A stretch of DNA of 64,000 bases from Exiguobacterium alkaliphilum 12/1. GTDB taxonomy: Bacteria; Bacillota; Bacilli; Exiguobacteriales; Exiguobacteriaceae. A program made the translations under genes and the position numbers. The notes under the pieces were generated by a model that was not told where the DNA came from, ran no database searches, and saw nothing but the letters and a program-made list of their open reading frames with translations. This document shows, in pieces, positions 24,222 to 33,464 of this stretch (position 1 is its first letter; each line of letters opens with the position of its first letter). The stretch spans positions 1 through 64,000 of the forward strand of contig NZ_JJMW01000029.1 in NCBI RefSeq assembly GCF_000714435.1, given 5' to 3'.

Positions 24222-25187
24222 TTACGCGTTTTGTTTTCGATCAAGGAGTACCGCGAACAAAATGACGGCTCCTTTGACGACAAGTTGGAAGAACGATGAG
24301 ACCCCGAGCAAGTTCAAGCCGTTGTTCAACGTTCCGATAATGAGCGCCCCGATGAGCGTCCCGACAATCCATCCGCGACCGCCTGCAAGGCTCGTCCCCC
24401 CGAGGACGACGGCTGCGATCGCATCGAGTTCATATGACGTCCCGGCCGTCGGTTGCGCCGAGTTCAGACGTGACGTCAAGATGATGCCGGCGAGTGCGGC
24501 GAGCATACCGGACAACGAGTAAATCATGACTTTCACTTTGTTGACGCCAATCCCCATCAGCTTGGCGGCTTCCTCGTTGCCGCCGATGGCGTACGTGTGG
24601 CGGCCGAACGTCGTCTTCTTCAAGATGAAGTACAACACCCCGAACGCAATCAACATCGTGACGGCCGGCACCGGGATAATCCAGAGGTAACCGCGGCCGA
24701 GCATCTCGAACCACGTCGAATCGCCTAAACCCGTGATTGGACGACCGTCCGTATAGACGAGCGTCATCCCCCGATAAATCGTCATCGTCGCAAGTGTCGC
24801 GATGAACGGGGCCACTTTCCCGTACGTGATGACGGCACCGTTGAACGCGCCAAGTAACGCCCCGGCGATCAATCCGAGTGCGATCGCCATGACGGCGTGC
24901 TGCCCGTCGACCATCATCCCGGCGACAAACGCCGACGAGAGCGCCAAAATCGAGCCGACCGACAAGTCGATCCCCCCCGTCAAGATGACGAACGTCATCC
25001 CGAACGCGATCAGGGCGTTGATTGATACTTGGCGCAAGACGTTAAAGATGTTGTTGAGCGATAGAAAACCTGGCTCGAGCGCCGTGACGACGACGATAAT
25101 GACGAGTAGACCAAACAACGGTCCGAGCTTTTGGCCCCAGCCAAGCTTTTGTGGTCGATTTAATGCAGTCGCTGCTTTCAATTCCAT
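24222..25187 (-). CDS. rbsC: Ribose ABC transporter permease
   Basis: A 321-residue inner-membrane permease with about eight to ten hydrophobic helices that forms the ribose channel. Conserved RbsC pieces are ALIAFGMTFVILTGGIDLSVGSILAL, the cytoplasmic coupling loop AIGGNEEAAKLMGIGVNKVKVMIYSLSG, and AAVVLGGTSLAGGRGWIVGTLIGALIIG near the end. It starts one base after the rbsA stop with GGAGGACAG as binding site. Downstream, instead of rbsB directly, comes the transposon-like debris. Confidence 0.95.
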   Translation of the reverse strand: MELKAATALNRPQKLGWGQKLGPLFGLLVIIVVVTALEPGFLSLNNIFNVLRQVSINALIAFGMTFVILTGGIDLSVGSILALSSAFVAGMMVDGQHAVMAIALGLIAGALLGAFNGAVITYGKVAPFIATLATMTIYRGMTLVYTDGRPITGLGDSTWFEMLGRGYLWIIPVPAVTMLIAFGVLYFILKKTTFGRHTYAIGGNEEAAKLMGIGVNKVKVMIYSLSGMLAALAGIILTSRLNSAQPTAGTSYELDAIAAVVLGGTSLAGGRGWIVGTLIGALIIGTLNNGLNLLGVSSFFQLVVKGAVILFAVLLDRKQNA

Positions 25188-25188
25188 T

Positions 25189-26667
25189 TCACTGTCCTCC
25201 TGTCGCGTAAGTCATGACGCGCTCTTGTGTCGCCTCTTGTTTCGTGAGCGTCCCGGTGACGACGCCTTCGCGCATGACGACGATCCGATCGCTCATGCCG
25301 AGCACTTCCGGTAAATCGGATGACACCATGATGATGGCGACGCCGGATTCGGCGAGCTCGCTCATAATCGTGTAAATCTCTTTCTTGGCGCCGACGTCGA
25401 CACCGCGTGTCGGCTCATCGAGGATGAGGACGTCTGGTTCCACACCGAGCCATTTCCCGAGCACGACTTTCTGTTGATTCCCGCCCGATAGCGACTTCAC
25501 TTTTTGTTCCATCGAGTGGTGTTTGACACGCAACTTTTTCAAATAGTCGTCAGCAAACGTCTCTTCGGCTTGCTTCGAGATAATCGTCCCTTTCGCTCGC
25601 CGGTCGAGCGTCGGGAGCGAGAGGTTTTCCCGGAGCGAGAAGTCGAGCAACAACCCTTCGCCTTTGCGATCTTCCGTCAAGAAGGCGATGCCGTGACGAA
25701 TCGCGTCACTCGGCTTTTTGATGCGAATCGGTTTGCCGTTCAGCTTGACCGTCCCGGCTTTGGCCCGGTCTGCCCCGAACAAGGCGCGCATCACTTCCGT
25801 CCGCCCTGCCCCCATGAGGCCCGAGAACCCGACGATTTCACCGGCACGGACGTCAAACGAGACGTTGTGGAACCGGTTACCTATCAATCCGTCCACTTCG
25901 AGCACGACGTCCCCGATTGTCGCGTTCCGGTCCGGGTAACGTTCGCCGATTTCTCGGCCGACCATCTCTTTGACGATCGCTTCGAACGATGTGTCCGCGA
26001 TGCGGTGTGTCCCAATCGAGACGCCGTCACGGAGCACGGTGATGCGGTCACACAGTTCAAAAATCTCTTCCATCCGATGCGAGATATAGATGATGGACAC
26101 CCCTTGGTCACGAAGCGCTCGTGATACCGCGAACAGCGCCCGAATCTCGCGGTCGGTGAGCGCGGCCGTCGGTTCGTCCATGACGATGACTTTCGCATCC
26201 GTCATGAGCGCCTTGGCGATCTCAATCATCTGCTGTTGCCCGACCGATAAGTTTTTCGCAAGTTCATCGACTTCCATGAACACGTTCAGCTCGGCCAAAT
26301 ATTCGCGGGCCCGACGCTTCATCTCTTGGTGCTTGATGACACCGAACGCACCCGTCAACTCGCGGCCGAGAAACAAGTTCTCCGTCACCGTCAACTCCGG
26401 CAAAATATTCAGCTCTTGATGGATGAAGGCGATGCCTTCACGCTCCGCTTCTTTCGGATGTTTGAATTGACGAACCGCCCCATCGATGACGACCTCGCCT
26501 TCGTCTTGCGTATGGAGTCCGGTCATCACTTTCATGAGCGTCGACTTTCCAGCCCCGTTCTCCCCCATCAGCGCATGAATCTCGCCAGGAAGGAGCTCGA
26601 AATCGACACCTTTTAACACGCTGACCGGTCCGAATGCCTTATGGATTTGTTTCAATTCGATATGCAT
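25189..26667 (-). CDS. rbsA: Ribose ABC transporter ATP-binding protein
   Basis: A 492-residue double-ATPase subunit that powers ribose import. The first domain has Walker [10 protein letters not shown] (about residue 36), signature LSVGQQQM and Walker [12 protein letters not shown]. The second domain has the usual degenerate P-loop [10 protein letters not shown], then [15 protein letters not shown] and [17 protein letters not shown]. Length fits the family. AAGGAGGG precedes the ATG. It follows rbsD by 11 bases. Confidence 0.95.
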   Translation of the reverse strand: MHIELKQIHKAFGPVSVLKGVDFELLPGEIHALMGENGAGKSTLMKVMTGLHTQDEGEVVIDGAVRQFKHPKEAEREGIAFIHQELNILPELTVTENLFLGRELTGAFGVIKHQEMKRRAREYLAELNVFMEVDELAKNLSVGQQQMIEIAKALMTDAKVIVMDEPTAALTDREIRALFAVSRALRDQGVSIIYISHRMEEIFELCDRITVLRDGVSIGTHRIADTSFEAIVKEMVGREIGERYPDRNATIGDVVLEVDGLIGNRFHNVSFDVRAGEIVGFSGLMGAGRTEVMRALFGADRAKAGTVKLNGKPIRIKKPSDAIRHGIAFLTEDRKGEGLLLDFSLRENLSLPTLDRRAKGTIISKQAEETFADDYLKKLRVKHHSMEQKVKSLSGGNQQKVVLGKWLGVEPDVLILDEPTRGVDVGAKKEIYTIMSELAESGVAIIMVSSDLPEVLGMSDRIVVMREGVVTGTLTKQEATQERVMTYATGGQ

Positions 26668-26678
26668 CGAATCCCTCC

Positions 26679-27071
26679 TTAAAATATGACGCCCGCGTGC
26701 AAGATGACGTTCGCGTAAGGTGTCGCCTCACCCGTCCGGATGACGACTTTCGCCGTCGCGACTTCCCGTTTAAAGTCCTCATGGGAACATGTCGCTACCG
26801 TGTCGAACCGTTCGGTCAACGCTTTGGCGATTGCCTCGTTTTCCGTGAACACCTCATCGGCAATCGTGATCTGTTCGATGACCATGTCCGACTCGACCGC
26901 ATCCAAGACGTCGAGGAACGACGGCTCTCCGAGGCGAAGCGCCAAATCGACGCGTTCGACTCCGTTTGGAATCGGCAGGCCGCAATCGGCAATGACGACT
27001 TTATCCGTATGGCCGAGATCGGCGAACACTTTCGTCAAATGGCTGTTCAAAATCCCATGCTTCTTCATCAC
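26679..27071 (-). CDS. rbsD: D-ribose pyranase
   Basis: Converts beta-pyranose to furanose ribose so that RbsK can use it. The 130-residue protein starts [22 protein letters not shown], containing the catalytic histidine near residue 20, and continues [21 protein letters not shown]. The C-terminal [15 protein letters not shown] is also typical. Its ATG overlaps the rbsK stop by 4 bases. Confidence 0.95.
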   Translation of the reverse strand: MMKKHGILNSHLTKVFADLGHTDKVVIADCGLPIPNGVERVDLALRLGEPSFLDVLDAVESDMVIEQITIADEVFTENEAIAKALTERFDTVATCSHEDFKREVATAKVVIRTGEATPYANVILHAGVIF

Positions 27072-27949
27072 ACTCGCTCCAATCGCATCAAGACTTCTTC
27101 TCGTGTCGGCATCCCGCCTTGTGCACCGAACCCTTCCACACTCATGCCTGAAGCGACGACGGCAAAACGCACCGCTTCCAGCAAGGGACGACCTTCGACG
27201 AGACCGACCGCGAGCGCGCCGTTGAACGTGTCACCGGCTCCCGTCGTATCGACGACGTTCGCACGGATCGCCCGGATGTGCTGAATCCCTTCCCCGTCGT
27301 GGAAACGGACACCCCGCACCCCCTCTGTGACGATGAGCTTGTTCGGGAAACGGCGCAACACGTCCTCGATCGGCACATCGCCGAACAAATCACGGCATTC
27401 GTGTTCGTTCGGCGTCACGTACGTCACATTGTCGAGCAGCGTATCCGTGAGCGTTTGAGACGGGGCCGGGTTCAATAGGACCGGAATGTTTCGCTTTCGG
27501 CAGTAGGCACTCACGTGTTCGACCGTCTCGAACGGAATCTCGAGCTGGAGCAAGACGAGTGTGTCCTCGTCGAGCAGTGCGTCGAGTTCACCGTCAGTGA
27601 AGCGGACATGTTTGTTGGCTGATTGAACGACGACAATCGAATTGTCGCCTTCGGCGAGGACGATGTGTGCCGTCCCGGTCACATCTTCCACCGTCTGCAG
27701 ATGACGGGTACCGACATGATGCGTCTCAAAATTTTGACGGATGCTCGACCCGAACGCATCCGAGCCGACACAGCCGACCATCTCGACCGTCCCGCCTAAT
27801 TTAGCGGCAGCGACCGCTTGATTGGCTCCTTTTCCGCCGGGCACGGTTTGGAACGTGTTCCCGATCACCGTCTCTCCGGCGCGTGGACGTTTATCTGTCG
27901 TAACGACCAAATCCATCGAGATGCTTCCAATCACTACAATTCGGTTCAT
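27068..27949 (-). CDS. rbsK: Ribokinase
   Basis: PfkB-family kinase that phosphorylates ribose to ribose 5-phosphate. The 293-residue protein has [12 protein letters not shown], the substrate motif [17 protein letters not shown] at about residue 38, and the ATP/catalytic motif [17 protein letters not shown], with the catalytic aspartate at about residue 240. It overlaps both neighbours by 4 bases (rbsR upstream, rbsD downstream). Confidence 0.95.
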   Translation of the reverse strand: MNRIVVIGSISMDLVVTTDKRPRAGETVIGNTFQTVPGGKGANQAVAAAKLGGTVEMVGCVGSDAFGSSIRQNFETHHVGTRHLQTVEDVTGTAHIVLAEGDNSIVVVQSANKHVRFTDGELDALLDEDTLVLLQLEIPFETVEHVSAYCRKRNIPVLLNPAPSQTLTDTLLDNVTYVTPNEHECRDLFGDVPIEDVLRRFPNKLIVTEGVRGVRFHDGEGIQHIRAIRANVVDTTGAGDTFNGALAVGLVEGRPLLEAVRFAVVASGMSVEGFGAQGGMPTREEVLMRLERV

Positions 27950-28929
27950 CTGTCTTGCCCCTTCCGTCTCGTCGTCTGCCGTTCCGTTAACGTAACCGGC
28001 AACAACATCTCTTTTGTCTCGACGTCTCGTTTTTCAATCAAGTCCAGCAACCGCTCTGTCGCGAGACGCCCCATCTCATAAATCGGCTGCGCGATCGTCG
28101 TCAGTGGCGGCGACGTCATCTCCCCGAGCTCGATGCCGTCATAACCGATCACCTGTAAGTCTTCCGGCACGCGCACGTCACGCCGTACCGCTTCTTGAAG
28201 CACGGCAGCGGCGATGACATCGTTTGCTGCGAACAGGCCATCGAACGGCCAGTGTGTATCAAATAACGTTTGTGCGGCCGTGAGCGCTTCTTTGAACGTG
28301 AAGTTCGAATGGGTCATCCCGATGAGGCGATCCCCAGCGACGTCAAGAAAGCCCTCGGTGCGCCGTTTCACGGTCTGCAATTGCTCGGGTCCAGCGATAT
28401 GGACGAGACGCGTCGCGCCAGAGGTGATGAGTGTGTCGGCCGCGAGGCGCCCCCCTTCATACCCGTCTGAGATGACGGCATCAATGCCCGATTTCACGAT
28501 TCGGTCAAGGGCTACCATCGGCAAGTCGAGCTTCTCATAGTTCGGGTTATCCGAATGATTCGTCGTGATGATCAAGCCGTCCACATGCATCGTCTGTAAG
28601 GCGACGAGATAGCCCTGTTCTTTCTCGAGTTGCTCGTCCGTGTTGCATAGGACGACTTGATACCCGTGCTGATTGGCGACATCTTCAATCGCACGTGCCA
28701 ACTGTGGAAAGAACGGGTTCGTGATGTCAGGCATGATCAACCCGATTAACCCGGACGTCTTTGTAAATAAGGACCGTGCGACACGGTTCGGTGCGTAATC
28801 GAGATCGGCGATGGCCTGTTCGACGGCGGCTCGCGCCTCCGCGCTCACGTAGCCGTTATTGTTCATGACACGGGATACCGTCGCGACCGAGACGTTCGCC
28901 TGTTTCGCCACTTGTTTGATTGTCGCCAT
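27946..28929 (-). CDS. rbsR: LacI-family ribose operon repressor
   Basis: A 327-residue LacI/GalR regulator. The helix-turn-helix is ATIKQVAKQANVSVATVSRVMNNNG, the hinge reads YAPNRVARSLFTK, and a periplasmic-binding-like effector domain follows (GLIMPDITNPFF, AANDVIAAAVLQEA). It heads the rbs operon and its own promoter contains a matching palindrome, so it is autoregulated and represses rbs genes without ribose. The GTG two codons earlier is possible, but GGGGGT is better spaced for the ATG at 28929. Confidence 0.92.
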   Translation of the reverse strand: MATIKQVAKQANVSVATVSRVMNNNGYVSAEARAAVEQAIADLDYAPNRVARSLFTKTSGLIGLIMPDITNPFFPQLARAIEDVANQHGYQVVLCNTDEQLEKEQGYLVALQTMHVDGLIITTNHSDNPNYEKLDLPMVALDRIVKSGIDAVISDGYEGGRLAADTLITSGATRLVHIAGPEQLQTVKRRTEGFLDVAGDRLIGMTHSNFTFKEALTAAQTLFDTHWPFDGLFAANDVIAAAVLQEAVRRDVRVPEDLQVIGYDGIELGEMTSPPLTTIAQPIYEMGRLATERLLDLIEKRDVETKEMLLPVTLTERQTTRRKGQDR

Positions 28930-28945
28930 CTCCACACCCCCATTT

Positions 28946-28993
28946 TGGTAACGCTTACAAACACATCATAATGTGTAACCGGTTACATATCAA
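28946..28993 (-). promoter_or_regulatory. rbs promoter with embedded RbsR operator and cre site
   Basis: On the minus strand: TTGATA (28988-28993), 17-base spacer, TATGAT (28965-28970). The spacer holds the perfect palindrome TGTAACCGGTTACA (28974-28987), the likely RbsR operator. A perfect cre box, TGTAAGCGTTACCA (28946-28959), lies just downstream of the -10, placed to block transcription when CcpA is active. Confidence 0.8.
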
Positions 28994-29026
28994 GCTTTAT
29001 TTTTCGAAAAAAAACCGGATGACTCA

Positions 29027-29578
29027 TCAGAGAGCCAAACGGTTCGTGTAGTCTTCTTTTGTGAGCACGTAGACGAGACTCGTTACGGTACGACCGTCTA
29101 ACCGCGTCAGCTGTTGCGACGTCGTGAACGCATAGACGAATCCACATTTCTCGACGACACGTCGCGACTGTGCGTTGAAATCGAAATGCCCGCACCAGAT
29201 GCGCTCGAGTCCAAGATTTTCAAACCCGTGGCGCAGCATCGCGCGCACCGCCTCCGGGATGTAGCCTTGTCCCCAAAATGCCGGATTCAATACGTACCCG
29301 ATCTCCCGCTGCGCCTCGTGCTGAATATTCGGGTCCGGACGCCGGTCGTGCAACCCAATCGTCCCGATAACCTCGCCTGTCGCTTTCAACGTGATGGCCC
29401 ATACGTCTTGGTCGGCTTGAAACATACGAATGACGTCGCGCGTTTCGTCAATCGATTGATGAGGAGCCCAACCCGCATTCGGGCCGACCCGGTCGTCTTT
29501 CGCATAAGGGTACATCATCTCCGCGTCATCGAGTAAAAAGGCGCGAAGTCGTAAACGTTCTGTCTCGAGTTGAATCAT
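29027..29578 (-). CDS. RimJ/RimL-type GNAT acetyltransferase
   Basis: A 183-residue acetyl-CoA-dependent N-acetyltransferase of the RimJ/RimL group. It starts MIQLETERLRLRAFLLDDAE, typical of the group; the acetyl-CoA loop lies around GYVLNPAFWGQGYIPEAVRAML, where GQGYIPEA replaces the usual QGxGxxxA, and FNAQSRRVVEKCGFV closes the fold. Substrates range from ribosomal proteins to small amines; none is evident here. The start at 29578 follows AAGGAG. Confidence 0.82.
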   Translation of the reverse strand: MIQLETERLRLRAFLLDDAEMMYPYAKDDRVGPNAGWAPHQSIDETRDVIRMFQADQDVWAITLKATGEVIGTIGLHDRRPDPNIQHEAQREIGYVLNPAFWGQGYIPEAVRAMLRHGFENLGLERIWCGHFDFNAQSRRVVEKCGFVYAFTTSQQLTRLDGRTVTSLVYVLTKEDYTNRLAL

Positions 29579-29646
29579 CTTGGACTCCTTCCCATCGTTT
29601 TTCCCTTGCTCGTTCAGGGAATGGATTGAACAGAGGAGGGATGACG

Positions 29647-30093
29647 ATGCCGTTTGATTATGATTTAGACTTTGACACGATCGACTTCCGGGAGCAACCC
29701 GAACTGTATCGCGTCGGCCGCGGGGAGCAAGGGGTTCTCCTCGTCGAGCCATATAAAAGTGAGATTTTGCCACACTGGCGCTTCAAGACGCCGGACATCG
29801 CCAAGCAATCGGCGGATGAGATTATGGAGCTGTTTGAAGCATATCGCAACAATGACGACTTTGTCGGCATGGACATGGCCCGTAAGTTCATTCAAATGGG
29901 TTACACGCGGGCACGCCGCTATGCCAACTATAAAGGCGGACGCAAATATAAGGCGGACGGTGACATCCACGAGCGTGACATCGATGAAGAGAAGGCCGAA
30001 TCGGCCCGCATCTTTAAAGAACGCTGGGATCAAATCCGAGCCGATGAGGACTATTTGAAACGAAAAAAGGCCCATCAACGCCAATACGGTTAA
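29647..30093 (+). CDS. DUF4385-family protein
   Basis: A 148-residue protein that fits the DUF4385 family of short bacterial and phage proteins of unknown function. The visible family text is FDYDLDFDTIDFREQPELYRVGRGEQGVLLVEPYKSEILPHWRFK, then a basic helical region RRYANYKGGRKYKADG. There is no membrane segment. GGAGGG precedes two ATGs; 29647 has the better spacing. Single gene lying between divergent and convergent acetyltransferase genes. Confidence 0.8.
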   Translation: MPFDYDLDFDTIDFREQPELYRVGRGEQGVLLVEPYKSEILPHWRFKTPDIAKQSADEIMELFEAYRNNDDFVGMDMARKFIQMGYTRARRYANYKGGRKYKADGDIHERDIDEEKAESARIFKERWDQIRADEDYLKRKKAHQRQYG

Positions 30094-30534
30094 TCAGTTC
30101 ACCATGATGAGGAAGCGGGTCGTGCCTTTCTCAAACGATGCGATTTTCCGGAAGCCGGCGCCCTCATACAGCGGAACGGCTCGCTCATTGAACGCCGCAA
30201 CGGTGAGTCGGACGGGCTTCCCGGTTCGTTTCGCTTCGACAAGCACAGTCTCAAGGAAACGCCGTCCACGGCCTTGTCCGGTCAAGTCCGGACGCATGCC
30301 GAGACCGAAATCGATGTGTGTATCGTCATACGTATATGTATCGTTCGGGACTTGGGCATAGTGCCCGAGGCAATAAAAGCCAATTAGTTCACCTGCTTCA
30401 TGGACAGCCTGATAATGCATCAGTTCTTCGAGTCCTGATTGTGACGGAGTTTGATTATAGAAATCATACGGTGCCTCGTACGTCCACGACTGAATCGCGC
30501 GGGCGTCTTGTTCTGTCATCGGTTGGACGTTCAT
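30094..30534 (-). CDS. GNAT-family acetyltransferase
   Basis: A 146-residue GNAT protein. The acetyl-CoA-binding region is FGLGMRPDLTGQGRGRRFLETVL, containing the RxxGxGxx-like loop TGQGRGRRF, and NERAVPLYEGAGFRKIASFE is the usual C-terminal alpha4-beta6 segment. Substrate unknown. The start at 30534 has GGAGGAGG upstream; a long in-frame extension lacks support and runs through the OsmC terminator. It follows the OsmC gene on the same strand but is separated from it by that terminator. Confidence 0.8.
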   Translation of the reverse strand: MNVQPMTEQDARAIQSWTYEAPYDFYNQTPSQSGLEELMHYQAVHEAGELIGFYCLGHYAQVPNDTYTYDDTHIDFGLGMRPDLTGQGRGRRFLETVLVEAKRTGKPVRLTVAAFNERAVPLYEGAGFRKIASFEKGTTRFLIMVN

Positions 30535-30597
30535 GTATGCCCTCCTCCTTGCGTCTCTTTGTTCGCGTTCGCAGAGGAGGATTCCTGGTTCGCCCAC

Positions 30598-30624
30598 AAA
30601 AAAAGACGGGCTGGCCCCGTCTTT
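30598..30624 (-). terminator. Terminator of the OsmC-like gene
   Basis: Stem AAAGACGGG / CCCGTCTTT with a 5-base loop and seven T on the minus strand, overlapping the OsmC stop codon. Confidence 0.85.
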
Positions 30625-31072
30625 AATTTCGTGTCCACGTCGCCGTGATGTCGACATCGGCCGCGTGCATCAAATTGTGGATCGGACACCTCGCCTCGAC
30701 ACCTTTTTGAAGCTCCGCAATCCGCTCATCCGATTCGACCGTCTCGAGCACGATATGGACATGTACGTTCTCAAAATATGTCCGTATTCCTTCGACACCT
30801 TGGAAGCCGCGCGGGTCGAGCGTCCCTTCGGTCACGAACGTCACACCATCATAATCGAAGTTCTGGTCCTGCGCGACGTAGGCGATCATAATCGTCGTGC
30901 ACGACGATAACGCACCAAGCAAATATTCGAGCGGGTTCGGTCCGGCGTCGGTGCCGCCGAGCCGCTCCGGTTCATCGACGATGAACGGAGCCAAGTCGCG
31001 GACGTGTACCGTCGTCTTCACCCCGGTCGATTCTCCTTCAGCGCGCATCGTCACTAACGGTTTCTCTGACAT
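30623..31072 (-). CDS. OsmC/Ohr-family peroxide-reducing protein
   Basis: A 149-residue cytoplasmic thiol peroxidase-like protein. The two reactive cysteines are in place: ALSSCTTIMIAYVA (about residue 57) and EARCPIHNLMH (about residue 127). GGTDAGPNPLEYLLGAL is the usual approach to the first. The family reduces organic hydroperoxides and protects against oxidative stress; the YhfA-like branch is possible. AAGGAGG precedes the ATG. Confidence 0.88.
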   Translation of the reverse strand: MSEKPLVTMRAEGESTGVKTTVHVRDLAPFIVDEPERLGGTDAGPNPLEYLLGALSSCTTIMIAYVAQDQNFDYDGVTFVTEGTLDPRGFQGVEGIRTYFENVHVHIVLETVESDERIAELQKGVEARCPIHNLMHAADVDITATWTRN

Positions 31073-31114
31073 GACATCTCCTCCTTGTAACGGGTTATCG
31101 TGAGTCTGTTCCCG

Positions 31115-32680
31115 TTATTTCGGACCGTGTAACACGTCGTCATAAATAGCGTAGTCGTTCTTGCCGTCTTGCTTGATTTGGTACATCGCCTGATCGGCTT
31201 TATGGATGAGCGTATCGAGGTCGACCCCTTGCCCAGGAGAGAGGCTCACGCCGATGCTCGCCCGAATCGGAATCGATTGCCGTCCGAGCAAGAACGACTC
31301 CTCGCTGAGCGTCCGTTGCAGCCGTCTGACAAAATCGATGAGACGAGGCTCTGTCACATCTGTCAAGAAGATGTAGAACTCGTCGCCGCCGACCCGGGAA
31401 GCTAGACCGTTTTCCGGCGTGACCGATTCGAGCAACGTCCCGAGATGGATGAGGAACTCGTCGCCGACTTGGTGACCGTACGTGTCGTTGATCCCTTTAA
31501 ACCCATCAAGGTCGAGGATGATGAGGGCAAGTGTGTCCGCTTGAAGCAGCGCTTGGTCGGCCTGGTCATAAAACGCGCGGCGGTTGGCGAGTTTCGTGAG
31601 CGGGTCGTGATACGCGAAAAAGCGAATCGTCTGTTCGGCCTCTTTGAACGAGTGCACGTCCCGGATGAGGATCATCCCGTGAACTTTTTGGTCGATATAG
31701 ACGAAGTCGCCATCGATGACGACATAACGCTCTTGCCCCGTCTTCGTTTGAATCTTCGTCTCGAACTCGAGGAATTTCTTTTGTGCTTGGAAGTGCTGGC
31801 GGTAATGATGACACCACTCTTCCCGCTTTTTCTCCGGCAACAAGTCGACGAAACGTTCGTTGACGACCCGGACCGTATGGAACAACATCCGGGCGGCCGG
31901 GTTGGCGCTCTCGATGCGCCCGTTGTCGTCGACGAGCAGAATCGCGGACGGGTTCAAATTGTAGAGCGTCCCATATCGTTTCGCGTACGAGGCCAAGAAG
32001 TCGAGGCGGTTCATCGCCACGACGAGCGCGACGGCCCAGACGAGACCTCCATACATATAACCGTACGGCGGCATGACACCGCGGAATTGGAAATAACCGA
32101 ACACGACGTCCCAGACGAGGACGGCGAGCGCCGTCCAAATGAGCATGCGTAGTACGCGCTGGTGCTCGGTTCGCTCTGCTCGTTTGAGCGCATAGACGAG
32201 CAAAAGGACGATGAGAAAATGGAACACGTTCCCAATCGTCATCGTGATCAAATACGAGGCGTTGAACTCAGGATAAATCCAAATTCCGACTTGGTCGAAC
32301 CGTTGGCTGTTGATGATGTTCTCTTGACGGATGAACGTCAAGGCGACCGGGATGAGCGGTAAATAAAGGACATATGGGTAGAGCCATTTCGGCAACTTGG
32401 CTCCGACACCCGTCACTTTGAAGATAAAATGGACCGAGCACACAAAAATTAAAATCCCGGCGTTCCCGAACCAATACGTCACGAAGGCCGGACTGAGTTC
32501 AATCGGTGACAAATGACGGCCGAACTCTGCCAGGAACAACATCGCATAGCCGAAGACGAACAGACTGAGCAGCCGATGTTCGACTTGTCGCGGATTTCGA
32601 AGCAACACATCCAGTGCGAGATGGCTGAGCAGGAAGGCCGGTAAGAGATAAACGACCATATACGTAAACAGTGCGGTCAT
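31115..32680 (-). CDS. Membrane diguanylate cyclase (7TM-PAS-GGDEF)
   Basis: A 521-residue enzyme predicted to make c-di-GMP. About seven hydrophobic helices (residues 5-215) match the 7TM N-terminal sensor region seen in some histidine kinases, followed by a PAS domain (about 225-345; AILLVDDNGRIESANPAARMLF). The GGDEF domain (about 355-515) has DPLTKLANRRAFY, LDGFKGINDTYGHQVGDEFL and the intact active-site loop RVGGDEF. The segment 5 residues upstream of the loop is TPEN, not RxxD, so product feedback through the I-site is unlikely. It lies about 10 kb from the pelD gene, whose product binds c-di-GMP in related systems. Confidence 0.9.
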   Translation of the reverse strand: MTALFTYMVVYLLPAFLLSHLALDVLLRNPRQVEHRLLSLFVFGYAMLFLAEFGRHLSPIELSPAFVTYWFGNAGILIFVCSVHFIFKVTGVGAKLPKWLYPYVLYLPLIPVALTFIRQENIINSQRFDQVGIWIYPEFNASYLITMTIGNVFHFLIVLLLVYALKRAERTEHQRVLRMLIWTALAVLVWDVVFGYFQFRGVMPPYGYMYGGLVWAVALVVAMNRLDFLASYAKRYGTLYNLNPSAILLVDDNGRIESANPAARMLFHTVRVVNERFVDLLPEKKREEWCHHYRQHFQAQKKFLEFETKIQTKTGQERYVVIDGDFVYIDQKVHGMILIRDVHSFKEAEQTIRFFAYHDPLTKLANRRAFYDQADQALLQADTLALIILDLDGFKGINDTYGHQVGDEFLIHLGTLLESVTPENGLASRVGGDEFYIFLTDVTEPRLIDFVRRLQRTLSEESFLLGRQSIPIRASIGVSLSPGQGVDLDTLIHKADQAMYQIKQDGKNDYAIYDDVLHGPK

Positions 32681-32764
32681 GGATGGACCCCTTTCTCAAG
32701 ACAGGTACGTCTCTACTTTCTCTATCGGATGCATCGTTCCCTTTGTCGAGTCGATGCGCACATA

Positions 32765-32798
32765 CAAAAAACGAGCGGGACTGAGGTCCGCTCGTTTT
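32765..32798 (-). terminator. Terminator of the SDR gene
   Basis: Stem AAACGAGCGG / CCGCTCGTTT with A/T runs on both flanks, between the SDR stop and the diguanylate cyclase start. Confidence 0.8.
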
Positions 32799-32808
32799 CG
32801 TCATCTCG

Positions 32809-33441
32809 TTATAACGTCTCTTCAATCGCCGTATCGCCTTTGACGAGGTCGATTGACTTGTTATAGGCCGCTTCGTGGCCAATCACATGGGCGAGGAAAG
32901 CCGCCACGTCGGCGCGTGGAACTTCACCGGTCGACACGTCCCCGGTCTTCACTTTCCCAGTCCCGACGTCATCCGTGAGCGCCCCTGGACGAACGATCGT
33001 GTATGTCAATCCGCTCTCCTCGAGCAGACGATCCGCGTGATGTTTCGCCACGTAATACGGTTTCATCTCATCCGGCCATGCCGAGCGGTCTTCCGCCTTC
33101 AACGCGCTCACCATGACGAACTGTTTCACACCTTGTTGTTTTGAAGCTTCGATACTTTTCGCTGCCCCGTCTAAATCGATCAAGAGCGTCTTATCGGCAC
33201 CCGTATGTCCGCCAGAACCTGCTGCGAATACGACGACGTCGGCACCGTCGATGGCGTCTGCCAAGTTCGCGACGTCGCCTTCAAGGTCACCGAGTACGGC
33301 TTGATAGCCTTTGTTTTTAAAATCTTCGAGTTGTTCGTCTTTCCGTACCATCGCCGTCACCTCATGCTTGCCTTCCTCCTGTAAGCGTTCGACGAGCTGT
33401 TTTCCAATCTGTCCGTTCGCACCAATTACAAATACGTTCAT
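32809..33441 (-). CDS. NAD(P)-binding atypical SDR protein
   Basis: A 210-residue NAD(P)H-binding protein of the atypical short-chain dehydrogenase group (SDR_a5, YhfK-like). The cofactor motif is VIGANGQIGKQLVERL at the N-terminus. VFAAGSGGHTGADKTLLIDLDGA and YYVAKHHADRLLEESGLTYTIVRPGAL follow, where YxxxK appears as YVAKHHAD. Catalytic activity is unproven in this group. The start at 33441 has GGAGGAA. It follows thiE with 24 bases between them but has its own ribosome binding site; co-transcription with the thi operon is possible. Confidence 0.82.
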   Translation of the reverse strand: MNVFVIGANGQIGKQLVERLQEEGKHEVTAMVRKDEQLEDFKNKGYQAVLGDLEGDVANLADAIDGADVVVFAAGSGGHTGADKTLLIDLDGAAKSIEASKQQGVKQFVMVSALKAEDRSAWPDEMKPYYVAKHHADRLLEESGLTYTIVRPGALTDDVGTGKVKTGDVSTGEVPRADVAAFLAHVIGHEAAYNKSIDLVKGDTAIEETL

Positions 33442-33464
33442 CTGTCTTCCTCCTCGAATCGAAT

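Noticed and set aside
29578..29773. 65-residue N-terminal extension of the RimJ/RimL-type acetyltransferase
   Set aside because: Homologues begin at MIQLETERL, and AAGGAG precedes that ATG; the extension overlaps the divergent DUF4385 gene.
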